A DNA stretch of 64,000 nucleotides, from NCBI RefSeq assembly GCF_024343775.1, contig NZ_RJUF01000001.1:124001-188000 (forward strand). Direction: 5' to 3'. Positions 1 through 7,940 of this stretch are shown piece by piece. The notes beneath the pieces were generated by a model, which did not search any database, was not told the DNA's origin, and saw nothing but the letters and a program-made list of their open reading frames with translations. Origin of the DNA: Lacihabitans soyangensis (GTDB lineage Bacteria > Bacteroidota > Bacteroidia > Cytophagales > Spirosomataceae). The translations under genes and the position numbers were made by a program. Position 1 is the stretch's first letter. Each line of letters begins with the position of its first letter.

Positions 1-213
1 AACAGAAACTGAAGCAGCATTTGGAGCCCAAACTCCGAAGTAGGTTCCAAGAATTCCTTGATTTTCTAAAACATGTGACCCAAGTTTCTCGTATAAACGA
101 TAGTGACGACCTGATTTAAATAACGAAATGTCAAAGTCTGTTAACAACGAAAAGGGTTCAACATTCTTGAATTCTGGTGTTTCTGGGTTTGTTGCTTGTT
201 TTTTCTTGCTCAT
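1..213 (-). CDS. glgB: 1,4-alpha-glucan branching enzyme, N-terminal part (runs off left edge)
   Basis: The minus strand has an open frame of 71 codons beginning at ATG 211-213 and still open at base 1. It reads a short charged leader, then a segment resembling the start of bacterial glycogen branching enzymes: a DFDISLFKSG stretch, a RLYEKLGSH stretch and GTYFGVWAPNA, which is the beginning of the CBM48 module. Branching enzyme introduces alpha-1,6 branches during glycogen synthesis in the cytoplasm. Only about a tenth of the protein is visible, so the catalytic GH13 domain cannot be checked. The identification rests on these N-terminal motifs. Confidence 0.85.
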   Translation of the reverse strand, partial: MSKKKQATNPETPEFKNVEPFSLLTDFDISLFKSGRHYRLYEKLGSHVLENQGILGTYFGVWAPNAASVSV

Positions 214-247
214 AAAGGTTAAATGTATATTTACGCTTGCAATATCT

Positions 248-275
248 TAAAATTAATCTTGCTTTGCGAAACAAA
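248..275 (-). promoter_or_regulatory. possible promoter of glgB
   Basis: On the minus strand a TTTG (bases 272-275) and a TAATTTTA (248-255) are separated by 16 bases. This approximates the Bacteroidota TTTG / TAnnTTTG promoter, with one mismatch in the last base. Transcription would start about 30 bases before the glgB ATG. Pattern match only. Confidence 0.3.
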
Positions 276-398
276 ATTCGAAGTTTTTTCAAAAAGGAAA
301 GATAGTATTTTTTTGGGTTGATTTATTGCCTTTTTTTTAAAATATATTTGTGGTAAATAGTTTTATTTAATCTTTTAGTAGAAATAACCGAATTAAAG

Positions 399-406
399 TA
401 TTTTTG
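399..406 (+). promoter_or_regulatory. -7 element (TATTTTTG) before the STAS-like gene
   Basis: This is an exact TAnnTTTG match 24 bases before the ATG at 430. No convincing -33 TTTG is seen at the usual distance. It is the likely start point of the STAS-like/rnz transcript. Confidence 0.4.
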
Positions 407-429
407 CGGACTGAAAATTATCGATCGAG

Positions 430-831
430 ATGGAAATTAACAAAAGCGAACAATACGTGGTATTTAAGCCACTAGGAGCAAGTTTTGATGATACAGTTGC
501 TGCGGCGGTGGAGAAAAATATAGCGGTGATGTATTCTTCTGAGGGAAAAATAAATTTTATTTTGAACTTACTCAAGGTAGACTCCATTAGCCCGGGTGCA
601 ATCACCTTGTTAAACAAAGTTCAAAGAATATGCAAAAATGAGTCTGGTTTATTGGTGTTGATTTCTACCAACAATGATGTGATTGATTTCATATCTGGAG
701 CTACCGAAGATTTTTTGCTGATATTGCCAAGCGAAGAAGAAGCCATAGATGCCGTTTATATGAATGAGTTAGAAAATGACTTCAAAGATGAGCAGGACGA
801 AGAATTTGGTTCGGAAGAAAGCGACTATTGA
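430..831 (+). CDS. STAS-like domain protein
   Basis: A 133-residue soluble acidic protein. Alternating strands and helices, the segment with SPGAITLLNKV in a helix, and the strand LLVLIST resemble the STAS / anti-sigma-factor-antagonist fold. I do not see a clearly conserved phosphorylatable serine. The last 20 residues are almost all Asp/Glu. The stop codon overlaps the TTG start of the RNase Z gene by four bases, so the two are probably translationally coupled. This STAS-rnz pairing is, to my knowledge, common in Bacteroidota. The molecular role is unknown; it may be a regulatory partner rather than an enzyme. Confidence 0.75.
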   Translation: MEINKSEQYVVFKPLGASFDDTVAAAVEKNIAVMYSSEGKINFILNLLKVDSISPGAITLLNKVQRICKNESGLLVLISTNNDVIDFISGATEDFLLILPSEEEAIDAVYMNELENDFKDEQDEEFGSEESDY

Positions 832-1751
832 TAAATAAATACAGGTTGGAATTTAGAATACTCGGTACTGGTTCAGCAACACCTCAATTGCAACGCAATC
901 CTTCGGCTTTTGTCGTAACCATTGATAATTTTTTAGTTTTGATTGATTGCGGTGAAGGAACCCAATATCGATTATTAGAGCATAAAGTAAAGATTTCTAG
1001 GTTACGCTATATTCTCATCAGTCATTTGCATGGTGATCATTATTTTGGTCTGATTGGGCTATTAAGTACCTTAAACATGCAAAAAAGAACTGAACCTTTG
1101 GTTATATTCGGGCCAAAAGGTTTGGACGAAATCATTGCCTTGCAACTCAAATATTCAGGAACTATTCTGAACTTCAAACTCGATTTTTCGGTAACTGATC
1201 CGACTGGTTTCAATCCAATTTTGGAGACTGAAACCATTGAAATTAAAACATTTCCACTAAAACATAGGATTGACTGCACGGGTTTTTTGTTAACCAAGAA
1301 AAAATCGAAACGGAAAATCCTGGCTGAAAAACTCCCTGAAAATTTTCCTGCAATTTTTTATAAGATGTTGCAAGATGGGCATGATATAACCGACGAATTG
1401 AGTCGTGTCACTTATATCAATGCTGAATGTACGACTGACGGATGTTCAGAAAAACGTTTGGCTTATTGCTCTGATACTATCTATGACGAGTCCATTGTAG
1501 ATTATATCAAGGATGTTGACTTACTCTATCACGAGGCAACCTTCTTGACCGAGCAAGCCGAAAGGGCCAAAGTTACCTTCCACACCACAGCAGCCCAAGC
1601 TGCCTCCATTGCCCAAAAAGCCAATGCCAAGCAATTGATAATCGGTCATTTTTCTTCTAGGTACAAAACCACTGAAGATTTTCTTGTTCAAGCTCAGGAG
1701 ATTTTTCCAAACACCACACTTTCCAAAGAAGGTGAAAATTTCATTTTTTAA
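828..1751 (+). CDS. rnz: ribonuclease Z (tRNA 3' endonuclease)
   Basis: A 307-residue metallo-beta-lactamase-fold protein, normal length for bacterial RNase Z. The N-terminus has LGTGSATPQ. The zinc motif HxHxDH appears as SHLHGDH near residue 66, and later zinc ligands lie in the CSDT region, the HEATF segment and the IGHFSSRY stretch close to the C-terminus. It cuts 3' trailers from tRNA precursors in the cytoplasm. The start is TTG at 828, inside the previous gene's stop codon. No in-frame ATG occurs early enough to keep the LGTGSATP strand, so TTG is the only sensible start. Confidence 0.93.
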   Translation: MINKYRLEFRILGTGSATPQLQRNPSAFVVTIDNFLVLIDCGEGTQYRLLEHKVKISRLRYILISHLHGDHYFGLIGLLSTLNMQKRTEPLVIFGPKGLDEIIALQLKYSGTILNFKLDFSVTDPTGFNPILETETIEIKTFPLKHRIDCTGFLLTKKKSKRKILAEKLPENFPAIFYKMLQDGHDITDELSRVTYINAECTTDGCSEKRLAYCSDTIYDESIVDYIKDVDLLYHEATFLTEQAERAKVTFHTTAAQAASIAQKANAKQLIIGHFSSRYKTTEDFLVQAQEIFPNTTLSKEGENFIF

Positions 1752-1809
1752 GTAAAGTATATAACTTTTACAATCTATTTAAGTCCTTGCAAGATTTTTA
1801 CCATATAAA

Positions 1810-1843
1810 CTCTATGAGATTGGTAGGATAAATAATAACTTTG
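1810..1843 (+). promoter_or_regulatory. control region of the sulfate-assimilation operon
   Basis: A TAACTTTG (1836-1843) matches the -7 consensus TAnnTTTG, 25 bases before the sulfite reductase ATG. Directly upstream, 1810-1830 holds an imperfect dyad (CTCTATgagattgGTAGGAT). It resembles in general shape the sites used by Rrf2-family regulators such as CymR, which control cysteine genes in other bacteria. Only the inner CTA/TAG arms pair, so the operator assignment is speculative. Confidence 0.35.
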
Positions 1844-1868
1844 GAGAAAATATAATTGGAATAGTACA

Positions 1869-3941
1869 ATGCAAAGTTTCAGGACAGAGTTAGAGAATCC
1901 AGTAGTTGAACAGGATATAATTGATTTAGAGAAGAAAATCAGAATGTTTCGTGAAGGTACAATTCACGAAGATAAATTCAGAAGTTTGCGTTTGGCTAGA
2001 GGGGTATATGGCCAGCGTCAGCAGGGTGTGCAGATGGTCAGAATCAAATTGCCATATGGTAAGATGACTTTCAAACAGTGGAAGAGAATTTCTGATATTT
2101 CTGATAAATATTCTACTGGAAACCTACACCTAACTACACGTCAGGATATTCAGATTCACTTTGTGAGTCTCGATCGCACGCCTGAACTTTGGCATGAATT
2201 GGAGCAAGATAACGTTACGCTTAGAGAAGCTTGTGGAAACACAGTAAGAAACATTACGGCTTCGGTAACAGCTGGCATTGACCCTAATGAACCTTTCGAT
2301 ATTACTCCTTATGCTCATTCCTTGTTTGAGTATTTGCTTAGGAATCCTATATGCCAAGAAATGGGAAGGAAAATCAAAATTTCTTTCTCCAACACTGATG
2401 AAGATACTGCTTTGGCATTTATACACGACATGGGCTTTTTGCCAAAGATAAAAGACGGTAAGAGAGGATTTAAAGTAGTTGTAGGTGGTGGCCTTGGTGC
2501 TCAGCCAAGAATGGCCGATTTAGCCCATGAGTTTTTGCCAGAAGATCAACTGATTCCGTTTGCAGAAGCCGTTTTAAGAGTCTTTGATCGCCATGGAGAA
2601 AGAAATTCTCGAAGTAAAGCCAGAATGAAGTTTCTTTTGCAGAAGATTGGTTTTGAGGCTTTTATGGAGCTAGTGGACGCGGAGAGATTAGCAATTAAGA
2701 ACAAGTCTTTTGAAATAAATACAGAACGTTTTGATGTGAACGAGGACGTTCAAATAAAAATAGATACAGTTTCTGACCCTCAAAAATTTGATCTTTGGAA
2801 AAACACCAACACCTTTGAGCAAAAGCAAATAGGTAAGTTCGGTGTATTCATTAGAGTTCCTTTAGGGAATATTTCTAGTGTGGTTTCCAGAAGTTTGATA
2901 GAGAAATTAAGCGGTTTTGTGGGAGATGATATCAGAGTGACTATCAATCAAGGTCTTTTCCTGAGAAATGTACCAGCAGAAAATCTGGCCTATGTTTTCA
3001 ATGTTCTGGAGTCAGAAGGATTGGCAGCTTTCGGAGCTAATAGTGTGGCCAACATTACAGCTTGCCCAGGTACTGATACTTGTAATTTGGCGATTTCGGA
3101 TAGTGTGAGCATTACTTATGAGCTTGAAAAAGTAATTGATCAAGAATTTCCAGATTTGGTTAAAAATAATGACTTCAAAATAAAAATATCTGGCTGTATG
3201 AATTCTTGCGGTCAGCATGGAATGGCCAATATTGGATTCCACGGTAGTTCGTTGAAAGACGCCAACAAGAATGTGCTTCCAGCTTTGCAAGTATTGCTAG
3301 GAGGTGGTTCATCTGGGGATGGATTTGGAAGAGCGGCCGAAAAGGTCATTAAAGTTCCTTCAAAAAGAGGACCGCAAGTGTTGAGATATATTTTCTCCGA
3401 TTACCAAGAAAATGGCTTAGAGGGAGAATATTTTAACAACTATTTTGACAGAAAGGGTAAAAACTACTTCTATGAATTGCTCAAACCATTGGCGAGCTTA
3501 GATGCTTTGGTTCAGTCTGATTTTATTGATTGGGGTCAAGAGGTTGCTTTCGAAACTGCTATCGGTGTCGGCGAGTGTGCTGCTGTAATGGTTGACTTAG
3601 TAGCAATACTTTTTGTTGAGGCTGACGAAAAATTGGCAGATTCAAAGGCTGCTTTTGAGAAAGAAAAATGGGCTGATGCTATTTATTTGGCCTACAGTGC
3701 ACAAGTTAATGCCGCAAAAGCGATGCTTTTGGATATTGATGTGAACTGCAGCACACAAATGAAGGTTATCTCAGAATTTACCAAAAACTTCGATGAAGGT
3801 TTTCAAGACAGTATTTTGAGAATAAACAAAGAGAATCCGACCAAAGAATTTGCAGTGGATTATATTAGAGACGCTGTGACATTCTGTGCAGAAACCAAAA
3901 AGAAGAGAGAAGAAAATCTAAAATCTCAGATCACTGCTTAA
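1869..3941 (+). CDS. siroheme sulfite/nitrite reductase with C-terminal HEPN-like domain
   Basis: A 690-residue protein. Residues about 1-550 form a ferredoxin-type sulfite/nitrite reductase with two half-repeats. The siroheme/4Fe-4S cysteines are visible as CPGTDTC and, further on, SGCMNSCGQHG. The last 130 residues are a helical extension (AIYLAYSAQVNAAKAML and similar) resembling a HEPN domain without an RxxxxH nuclease motif. Neighbouring cobA supplies a siroheme precursor and cysH/D/N make sulfite, so six-electron reduction of sulfite to sulfide is the likely job. Nitrite reduction cannot be excluded from sequence alone. First gene of the cys run; its stop overlaps cobA by one base. Confidence 0.88.
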   Translation: MQSFRTELENPVVEQDIIDLEKKIRMFREGTIHEDKFRSLRLARGVYGQRQQGVQMVRIKLPYGKMTFKQWKRISDISDKYSTGNLHLTTRQDIQIHFVSLDRTPELWHELEQDNVTLREACGNTVRNITASVTAGIDPNEPFDITPYAHSLFEYLLRNPICQEMGRKIKISFSNTDEDTALAFIHDMGFLPKIKDGKRGFKVVVGGGLGAQPRMADLAHEFLPEDQLIPFAEAVLRVFDRHGERNSRSKARMKFLLQKIGFEAFMELVDAERLAIKNKSFEINTERFDVNEDVQIKIDTVSDPQKFDLWKNTNTFEQKQIGKFGVFIRVPLGNISSVVSRSLIEKLSGFVGDDIRVTINQGLFLRNVPAENLAYVFNVLESEGLAAFGANSVANITACPGTDTCNLAISDSVSITYELEKVIDQEFPDLVKNNDFKIKISGCMNSCGQHGMANIGFHGSSLKDANKNVLPALQVLLGGGSSGDGFGRAAEKVIKVPSKRGPQVLRYIFSDYQENGLEGEYFNNYFDRKGKNYFYELLKPLASLDALVQSDFIDWGQEVAFETAIGVGECAAVMVDLVAILFVEADEKLADSKAAFEKEKWADAIYLAYSAQVNAAKAMLLDIDVNCSTQMKVISEFTKNFDEGFQDSILRINKENPTKEFAVDYIRDAVTFCAETKKKREENLKSQITA

Positions 3942-4708
3942 TGTTTTCTTCGAATAAAATACCAAAATTGACGCTCGTTGGTGCTGGTCCTGGTGACCCC
4001 GAGTTAATTACTTTGAAAGCCATAAATGCTCTCAGAAATGCCGATGTGGTTCTTTTTGATGCCTTGGCCAATGAGGAATTACTTGATTATTGTCACCCAT
4101 TGTGTGAGAAAATATATGTGGGTAAAAGAGGCCATCAGAAGGGAATAACTCAAGATGGAATCAATTTTTTGATTGCCGAAAAAGCTTTTGAAAAAGGGCA
4201 TGTAGTAAGACTCAAAGGAGGTGACCCGTTTGTGTTTGGTAGAGGAATGGAGGAAATAGAGTATGCAAAACAAAGGGGAATTGAAGCCCACTATGTTCCT
4301 GGTATTTCCTCTGTATTTTCTGGTGGATATCATCTGATTCCCTTGACAGACAGGCGAGTAAGTGATGGTTTTTGGGTAATTACTGGTCATAAGTCAGACA
4401 AGAAATTTGCTTCAGATTTGGACTTGGCAGTTCAGTCTAATTCGACAGTGGTGTTATTAATGGCCATGTCAAAGCTCAGTTATATCGCCGAAAAATACCA
4501 AGCAGTTAAAAGAACCGAAATACCGGTTTGTATTATTCAAAATGCGAGCACAAGCAAGGAGAAAATGGCTGTGGGCAAAATGTCTGATTTGGTAAAAATG
4601 GCTGAGGAAAACCAATTGACTAATCCGGCTATAATTATTATTGGTGAAGTGGTGGATTATCATTCATTGCGTCTTTCGAATTTTGAGAAGCAATATTTAG
4701 AGGTATAA
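3941..4708 (+). CDS. cobA: uroporphyrinogen-III C-methyltransferase
   Basis: A 255-residue SAM-dependent methyltransferase of the SUMT family. The N-terminal LVGAGPGDPELITLKA motif, the GKRGHQ stretch and the RLKGGDPFVFGRG motif are diagnostic. It converts uroporphyrinogen III to precorrin-2, the first committed step to siroheme. Length fits the stand-alone enzyme. No precorrin-2 dehydrogenase/ferrochelatase (Met8/CysG N-terminal part) is fused or adjacent, so that step must be encoded elsewhere. The ATG shares its A with the stop codon of the sulfite reductase, implying co-translation. Confidence 0.95.
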   Translation: MFSSNKIPKLTLVGAGPGDPELITLKAINALRNADVVLFDALANEELLDYCHPLCEKIYVGKRGHQKGITQDGINFLIAEKAFEKGHVVRLKGGDPFVFGRGMEEIEYAKQRGIEAHYVPGISSVFSGGYHLIPLTDRRVSDGFWVITGHKSDKKFASDLDLAVQSNSTVVLLMAMSKLSYIAEKYQAVKRTEIPVCIIQNASTSKEKMAVGKMSDLVKMAEENQLTNPAIIIIGEVVDYHSLRLSNFEKQYLEV

Positions 4709-4728
4709 CAAATTAAATAAGTGAAGGT

Positions 4729-4749
4729 AAACCACTAAATTTGTGGTTT
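4729..4749 (+). terminator. small hairpin between cobA and cysH
   Basis: AAACCAC (4729-4735) and GTGGTTT (4743-4749) form a 7-bp stem with a 7-base loop, followed by a short GTTTTC. It is a weak or attenuating terminator at best. Genes on both sides belong to the same pathway, so transcription probably reads through. Confidence 0.35.
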
Positions 4750-4776
4750 GTTTTCGAATAAATAATCTTTCTTTAG

Positions 4777-5460
4777 ATGATGATTGAAGAATTAGAAAAC
4801 TTAGATTTAGTTGCTTCTTTGCGTCTGGTGAGCGAAAAATACCCGAACAAGGTGGTTTTTTCGACTTCATTTGGTCAAGAAGATCAGGTTATAACTGATG
4901 CCATTTTAAAGAATGGTTTAGCTATTCAGGTTTTTACACTAGATACGGGTAGGTTATTTCCTGAAACTTACGAGTTGATGGATCGAACCAAAGCAAGATA
5001 CAAAACCACTTTTAAAACCTATTTTCCTGATACTGAACAGGTAGAGCAATTGGTCGAAAATAAGGGTTTCAATTCTTTTTACGAGTCCGTTGAAAATCGC
5101 AAAGAATGTTGTGGCATTCGTAAAATAGTAGGCCTTAAGAGAGCCTTGAAAGGAAACGAGGTATGGATTACGGGATTAAGAGCCGAGCAGTCTGAAAACA
5201 GAAGTTCAATGCCTATTTGGGAATACGATGAAATCAACCAAATTTTTAAATTTAATCCATTGGTAAATTGGTCTTTCGAAGAAATGGAAACTTATTTGAA
5301 AGATAACAATGTGCCTCAGAACTCCCTCCACAAAAAAGGATTTGTGAGCATAGGTTGTCAGCCTTGCACCAGAGCCATAGAACCAGGGGAGCATCCAAGG
5401 GCTGGAAGATGGTGGTGGGAAGAATCCCAAAAGGAGTGTGGTTTGCACGCTGTAAAATAA
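4777..5460 (+). CDS. cysH: adenylylsulfate (APS) reductase, iron-sulfur type
   Basis: A 227-residue PAPS-reductase-family protein. The nucleotide-binding SFGQEDQV stretch is near the start. The 4Fe-4S cysteines typical of APS reductases are present as ECCGIRK and GCQPCTR, followed by the C-terminal ECGLH catalytic cysteine. Family knowledge links the CC...CxxC set to reduction of APS rather than PAPS. The lack of an APS kinase gene next to cysD/cysN fits this. It makes sulfite with thioredoxin as electron donor. Confidence 0.93.
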   Translation: MMIEELENLDLVASLRLVSEKYPNKVVFSTSFGQEDQVITDAILKNGLAIQVFTLDTGRLFPETYELMDRTKARYKTTFKTYFPDTEQVEQLVENKGFNSFYESVENRKECCGIRKIVGLKRALKGNEVWITGLRAEQSENRSSMPIWEYDEINQIFKFNPLVNWSFEEMETYLKDNNVPQNSLHKKGFVSIGCQPCTRAIEPGEHPRAGRWWWEESQKECGLHAVK

Positions 5461-5487
5461 TAGATTTAGTTTTTTTGATACATAAGA

Positions 5488-6390
5488 ATGAATATTAACA
5501 AACAATTTCCGAGAGCTTTAGAAGATGAGGCCATCTTTATTCTGAGAGAAGTGGCAGCACAGTTTGAAAAGCCAGCGATACTTTTTTCAGGAGGAAAAGA
5601 CTCCATTACCTTGGTCAGATTGGCACAAAAAGCGTTTTTCCCGGGTAAAATCCCTTTTCCATTGGTGCATGTCGATACAGGTCATAATTTCCCAGAAACT
5701 ACTGATTTTAGGGATAAATTGGCTGCAGAATTAGGTGTGGAGCTGATCATCAGAAATGTAGAAGACTCTATAAAAGCAGGAAAAGTAAAAGAAGAAACTG
5801 GAAAATACGCCAGTAGAAACGCCCTTCAGACTGTTACGCTTTTGGATACCATAGAAGAATTCAAGTTTGACGCTTGTATCGGCGGAGCCAGAAGAGACGA
5901 GGAAAAAGCCAGAGCCAAAGAAAGAATATTTTCGGTAAGAAATGATTTCGGCGAGTGGGATGCAAAAAAACAACGTCCTGAGCTTTTTGATATGCTCAAC
6001 GGCAAGATTGATTTGGGAGAAAACGTAAGGGTATTCCCAATTTCTAACTGGACCGAATTGGACGTTTGGAATTACATAAAAGCTGAAAATTTGGAGATTC
6101 CATCTATCTATTTCGCTCATGAGCGTGAGGTTTTTGATAGAGACGGTATGATTTGGTCAGATTCTAAGTTTATCAACAAGTCAGAAGACGAGATTCCTTA
6201 CAAGACTATCGTAAGGTTTAGAACAGTTGGCGATATGACCTGCACAGCAGCGGTTTCGTCTACTGCTGACAATATTGACACAATTATTGAGGAGATTTTG
6301 GAGGCCGAGATTTCTGAAAGAGGAGCAAGGATAGACGATAAACGCTCTGAGGCGGCCATGGAAAAACGTAAACAACAAGGATATTTTTAA
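5488..6390 (+). CDS. cysD: sulfate adenylyltransferase small subunit
   Basis: A 300-residue N-type ATP pyrophosphatase. The P-loop-like LFSGGKDSI motif, HVDTGHNFPET, and GGARRDEEKARAKERIFS are characteristic of CysD. It catalyses the adenylyl transfer from ATP to sulfate that makes APS, coupled to GTP hydrolysis by CysN. It lies 27 bases after cysH and 3 bases before cysN, a tight operon. Typical length and no oddities. Confidence 0.97.
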   Translation: MNINKQFPRALEDEAIFILREVAAQFEKPAILFSGGKDSITLVRLAQKAFFPGKIPFPLVHVDTGHNFPETTDFRDKLAAELGVELIIRNVEDSIKAGKVKEETGKYASRNALQTVTLLDTIEEFKFDACIGGARRDEEKARAKERIFSVRNDFGEWDAKKQRPELFDMLNGKIDLGENVRVFPISNWTELDVWNYIKAENLEIPSIYFAHEREVFDRDGMIWSDSKFINKSEDEIPYKTIVRFRTVGDMTCTAAVSSTADNIDTIIEEILEAEISERGARIDDKRSEAAMEKRKQQGYF

Positions 6391-6393
6391 ATA

Positions 6394-7644
6394 ATGGATA
6401 TATTAAGAATTGCAACAGCTGGATCTGTTGATGACGGAAAAAGTACTTTGATAGGTAGGTTGTTGTTTGAAACGCAGTCTATTACCAAAGATAAAATAGA
6501 GGCTCTTAAAGCTGCAAGCCAAAGAAAAGGTTTGGATTTCGTAGATTTGTCATTGTTGACCGACGGCCTAATCGCTGAACGAGAGCAAGGAATAACCATT
6601 GATGTAGCTCATATTTATTTTAATACGCCAACCCGTAAATACATCATTGCGGATACTCCAGGGCATTTTGAATATACCCGTAACATGGTTACTGGAGCTT
6701 CTAATGCATCCGTATCAATCATTTTGATAGATGCCCGAAACGGTGTGGGTGAACAAACCAGAAGACATTTTTATATTTCATCGCTTTTGGAAATCCAGAA
6801 TGTAGTGGTGGCTGTTAATAAAATGGACCTTGTGGACTACAATGAGGCTCGCTACGAAGAAATCAAAAACGATTTTTTTGAGTTATCGGATAAGCTAAGA
6901 AAACCAAATCAGAACATCACTTTTATTCCTATTTCGTCCCTTTATGGCGAAAATATTGTAGAGAAATCTGAGAAAATGGCTTGGTACACTGGAGAATCTT
7001 TACTTAATATTTTAGAAGCGGTTGCTCCGGAAAATATTGATTCGGCTGTTCTTCCATTTAGATTTCCAGTGCAGCACGTCATTCGTCCAAAATCAGAGGA
7101 ATATCATGATTTCAGAGGGTATGCAGGCAAAATAGCCTCTGGGCAAATAAATAAAGGTGACATGGTAGCGGCATTACCAAGTCAGCAAATTAGCAAGGTG
7201 AAAGAGATTTTGAAATACACAGATTCTCTAGATTCTGCCCATCAAAATGAGTCAGTAGTCATCACTTTAGAAGATAATATCGACGTTAGCCGCGGAAATA
7301 TGTTGGTTAAAATCGGTGAGCAACCTGAGCTTAAAAAGCAAGTTAATGCCAGAATTTGTTGGATGGATACCGAGTCAATGAAAGTTGGTAAAGGTTATTT
7401 GGTTCAGCATGGTATAAACCGCGTAAAAGCCAAAGTAGCATCGATAGATACTAGATTGGAGATTTCTACATTTGAAGAGTCAGAAAATGTAGATGAATTG
7501 AAACTTAATCAGATTGGTGAAGTGTCTTTTAAACTCGCCGCACACATATTTGCCGATAATTTCGAGGCAAATCCTGGCAATGGTGCCTTCATAATTATCG
7601 ATGAATTTAACAACAATACGGTAGGTGTGGGTTTTGTAAAATAG
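6394..7644 (+). CDS. cysN: sulfate adenylyltransferase large subunit (GTPase)
   Basis: A 416-residue EF-Tu-like GTPase. G1 is GSVDDGKSTLIGRLL at residues 8-22, G3 is DTPGH, and G4 is NKMD. Beta-barrel domains follow. It activates CysD by GTP hydrolysis. The protein ends after the GTPase and barrel domains, with no fused APS kinase (CysC), in line with direct reduction of APS by the neighbouring CysH. Last gene of the run; a strong terminator follows. Confidence 0.96.
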   Translation: MDILRIATAGSVDDGKSTLIGRLLFETQSITKDKIEALKAASQRKGLDFVDLSLLTDGLIAEREQGITIDVAHIYFNTPTRKYIIADTPGHFEYTRNMVTGASNASVSIILIDARNGVGEQTRRHFYISSLLEIQNVVVAVNKMDLVDYNEARYEEIKNDFFELSDKLRKPNQNITFIPISSLYGENIVEKSEKMAWYTGESLLNILEAVAPENIDSAVLPFRFPVQHVIRPKSEEYHDFRGYAGKIASGQINKGDMVAALPSQQISKVKEILKYTDSLDSAHQNESVVITLEDNIDVSRGNMLVKIGEQPELKKQVNARICWMDTESMKVGKGYLVQHGINRVKAKVASIDTRLEISTFEESENVDELKLNQIGEVSFKLAAHIFADNFEANPGNGAFIIIDEFNNNTVGVGFVK

Positions 7645-7674
7645 TATATAGGGGTATATAGGTTCATAAAGAAT

Positions 7675-7700
7675 GGCGACGGTTTCTGTCGCCTTTTTTT
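7675..7700 (+). terminator. rho-independent terminator of the cys operon
   Basis: GGCGAC (7675-7680) and GTCGCC (7688-7693) form a GC-rich stem with a 7-base loop, followed at once by seven T. Confidence 0.9.
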
Positions 7701-7940
7701 ATGTCAAATTGTATAATTTCAATACTATTTATTAATATAATTACAAAATAATTTCGCATTCATAAAATTTGGCAAATTGTTCATTTGACCTTTCAATTAA
7801 TTATTAAATTGCGTTGCAGGTTTAATAAAATACTTTATTTTCTGCTTTTCAATAACTTTTATTTTTAGAGGTTTTTTCGGAAAATCTTCGAAACAATCTG
7901 ACTGAAATTAGAGTACAATATAAAAACTATTTATTAGAAA
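7701..7940 (+). other. 240-base leader region before gltB
   Basis: AT-rich non-coding DNA between the cys terminator and gltB. No exact TAnnTTTG element was found; the nearest is TAAAATTTG around 7760, with one extra spacer base. No ORF or clear hairpin was seen. It must hold the gltBD promoter and any nitrogen-responsive control, but I cannot place them. Confidence 0.4.
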
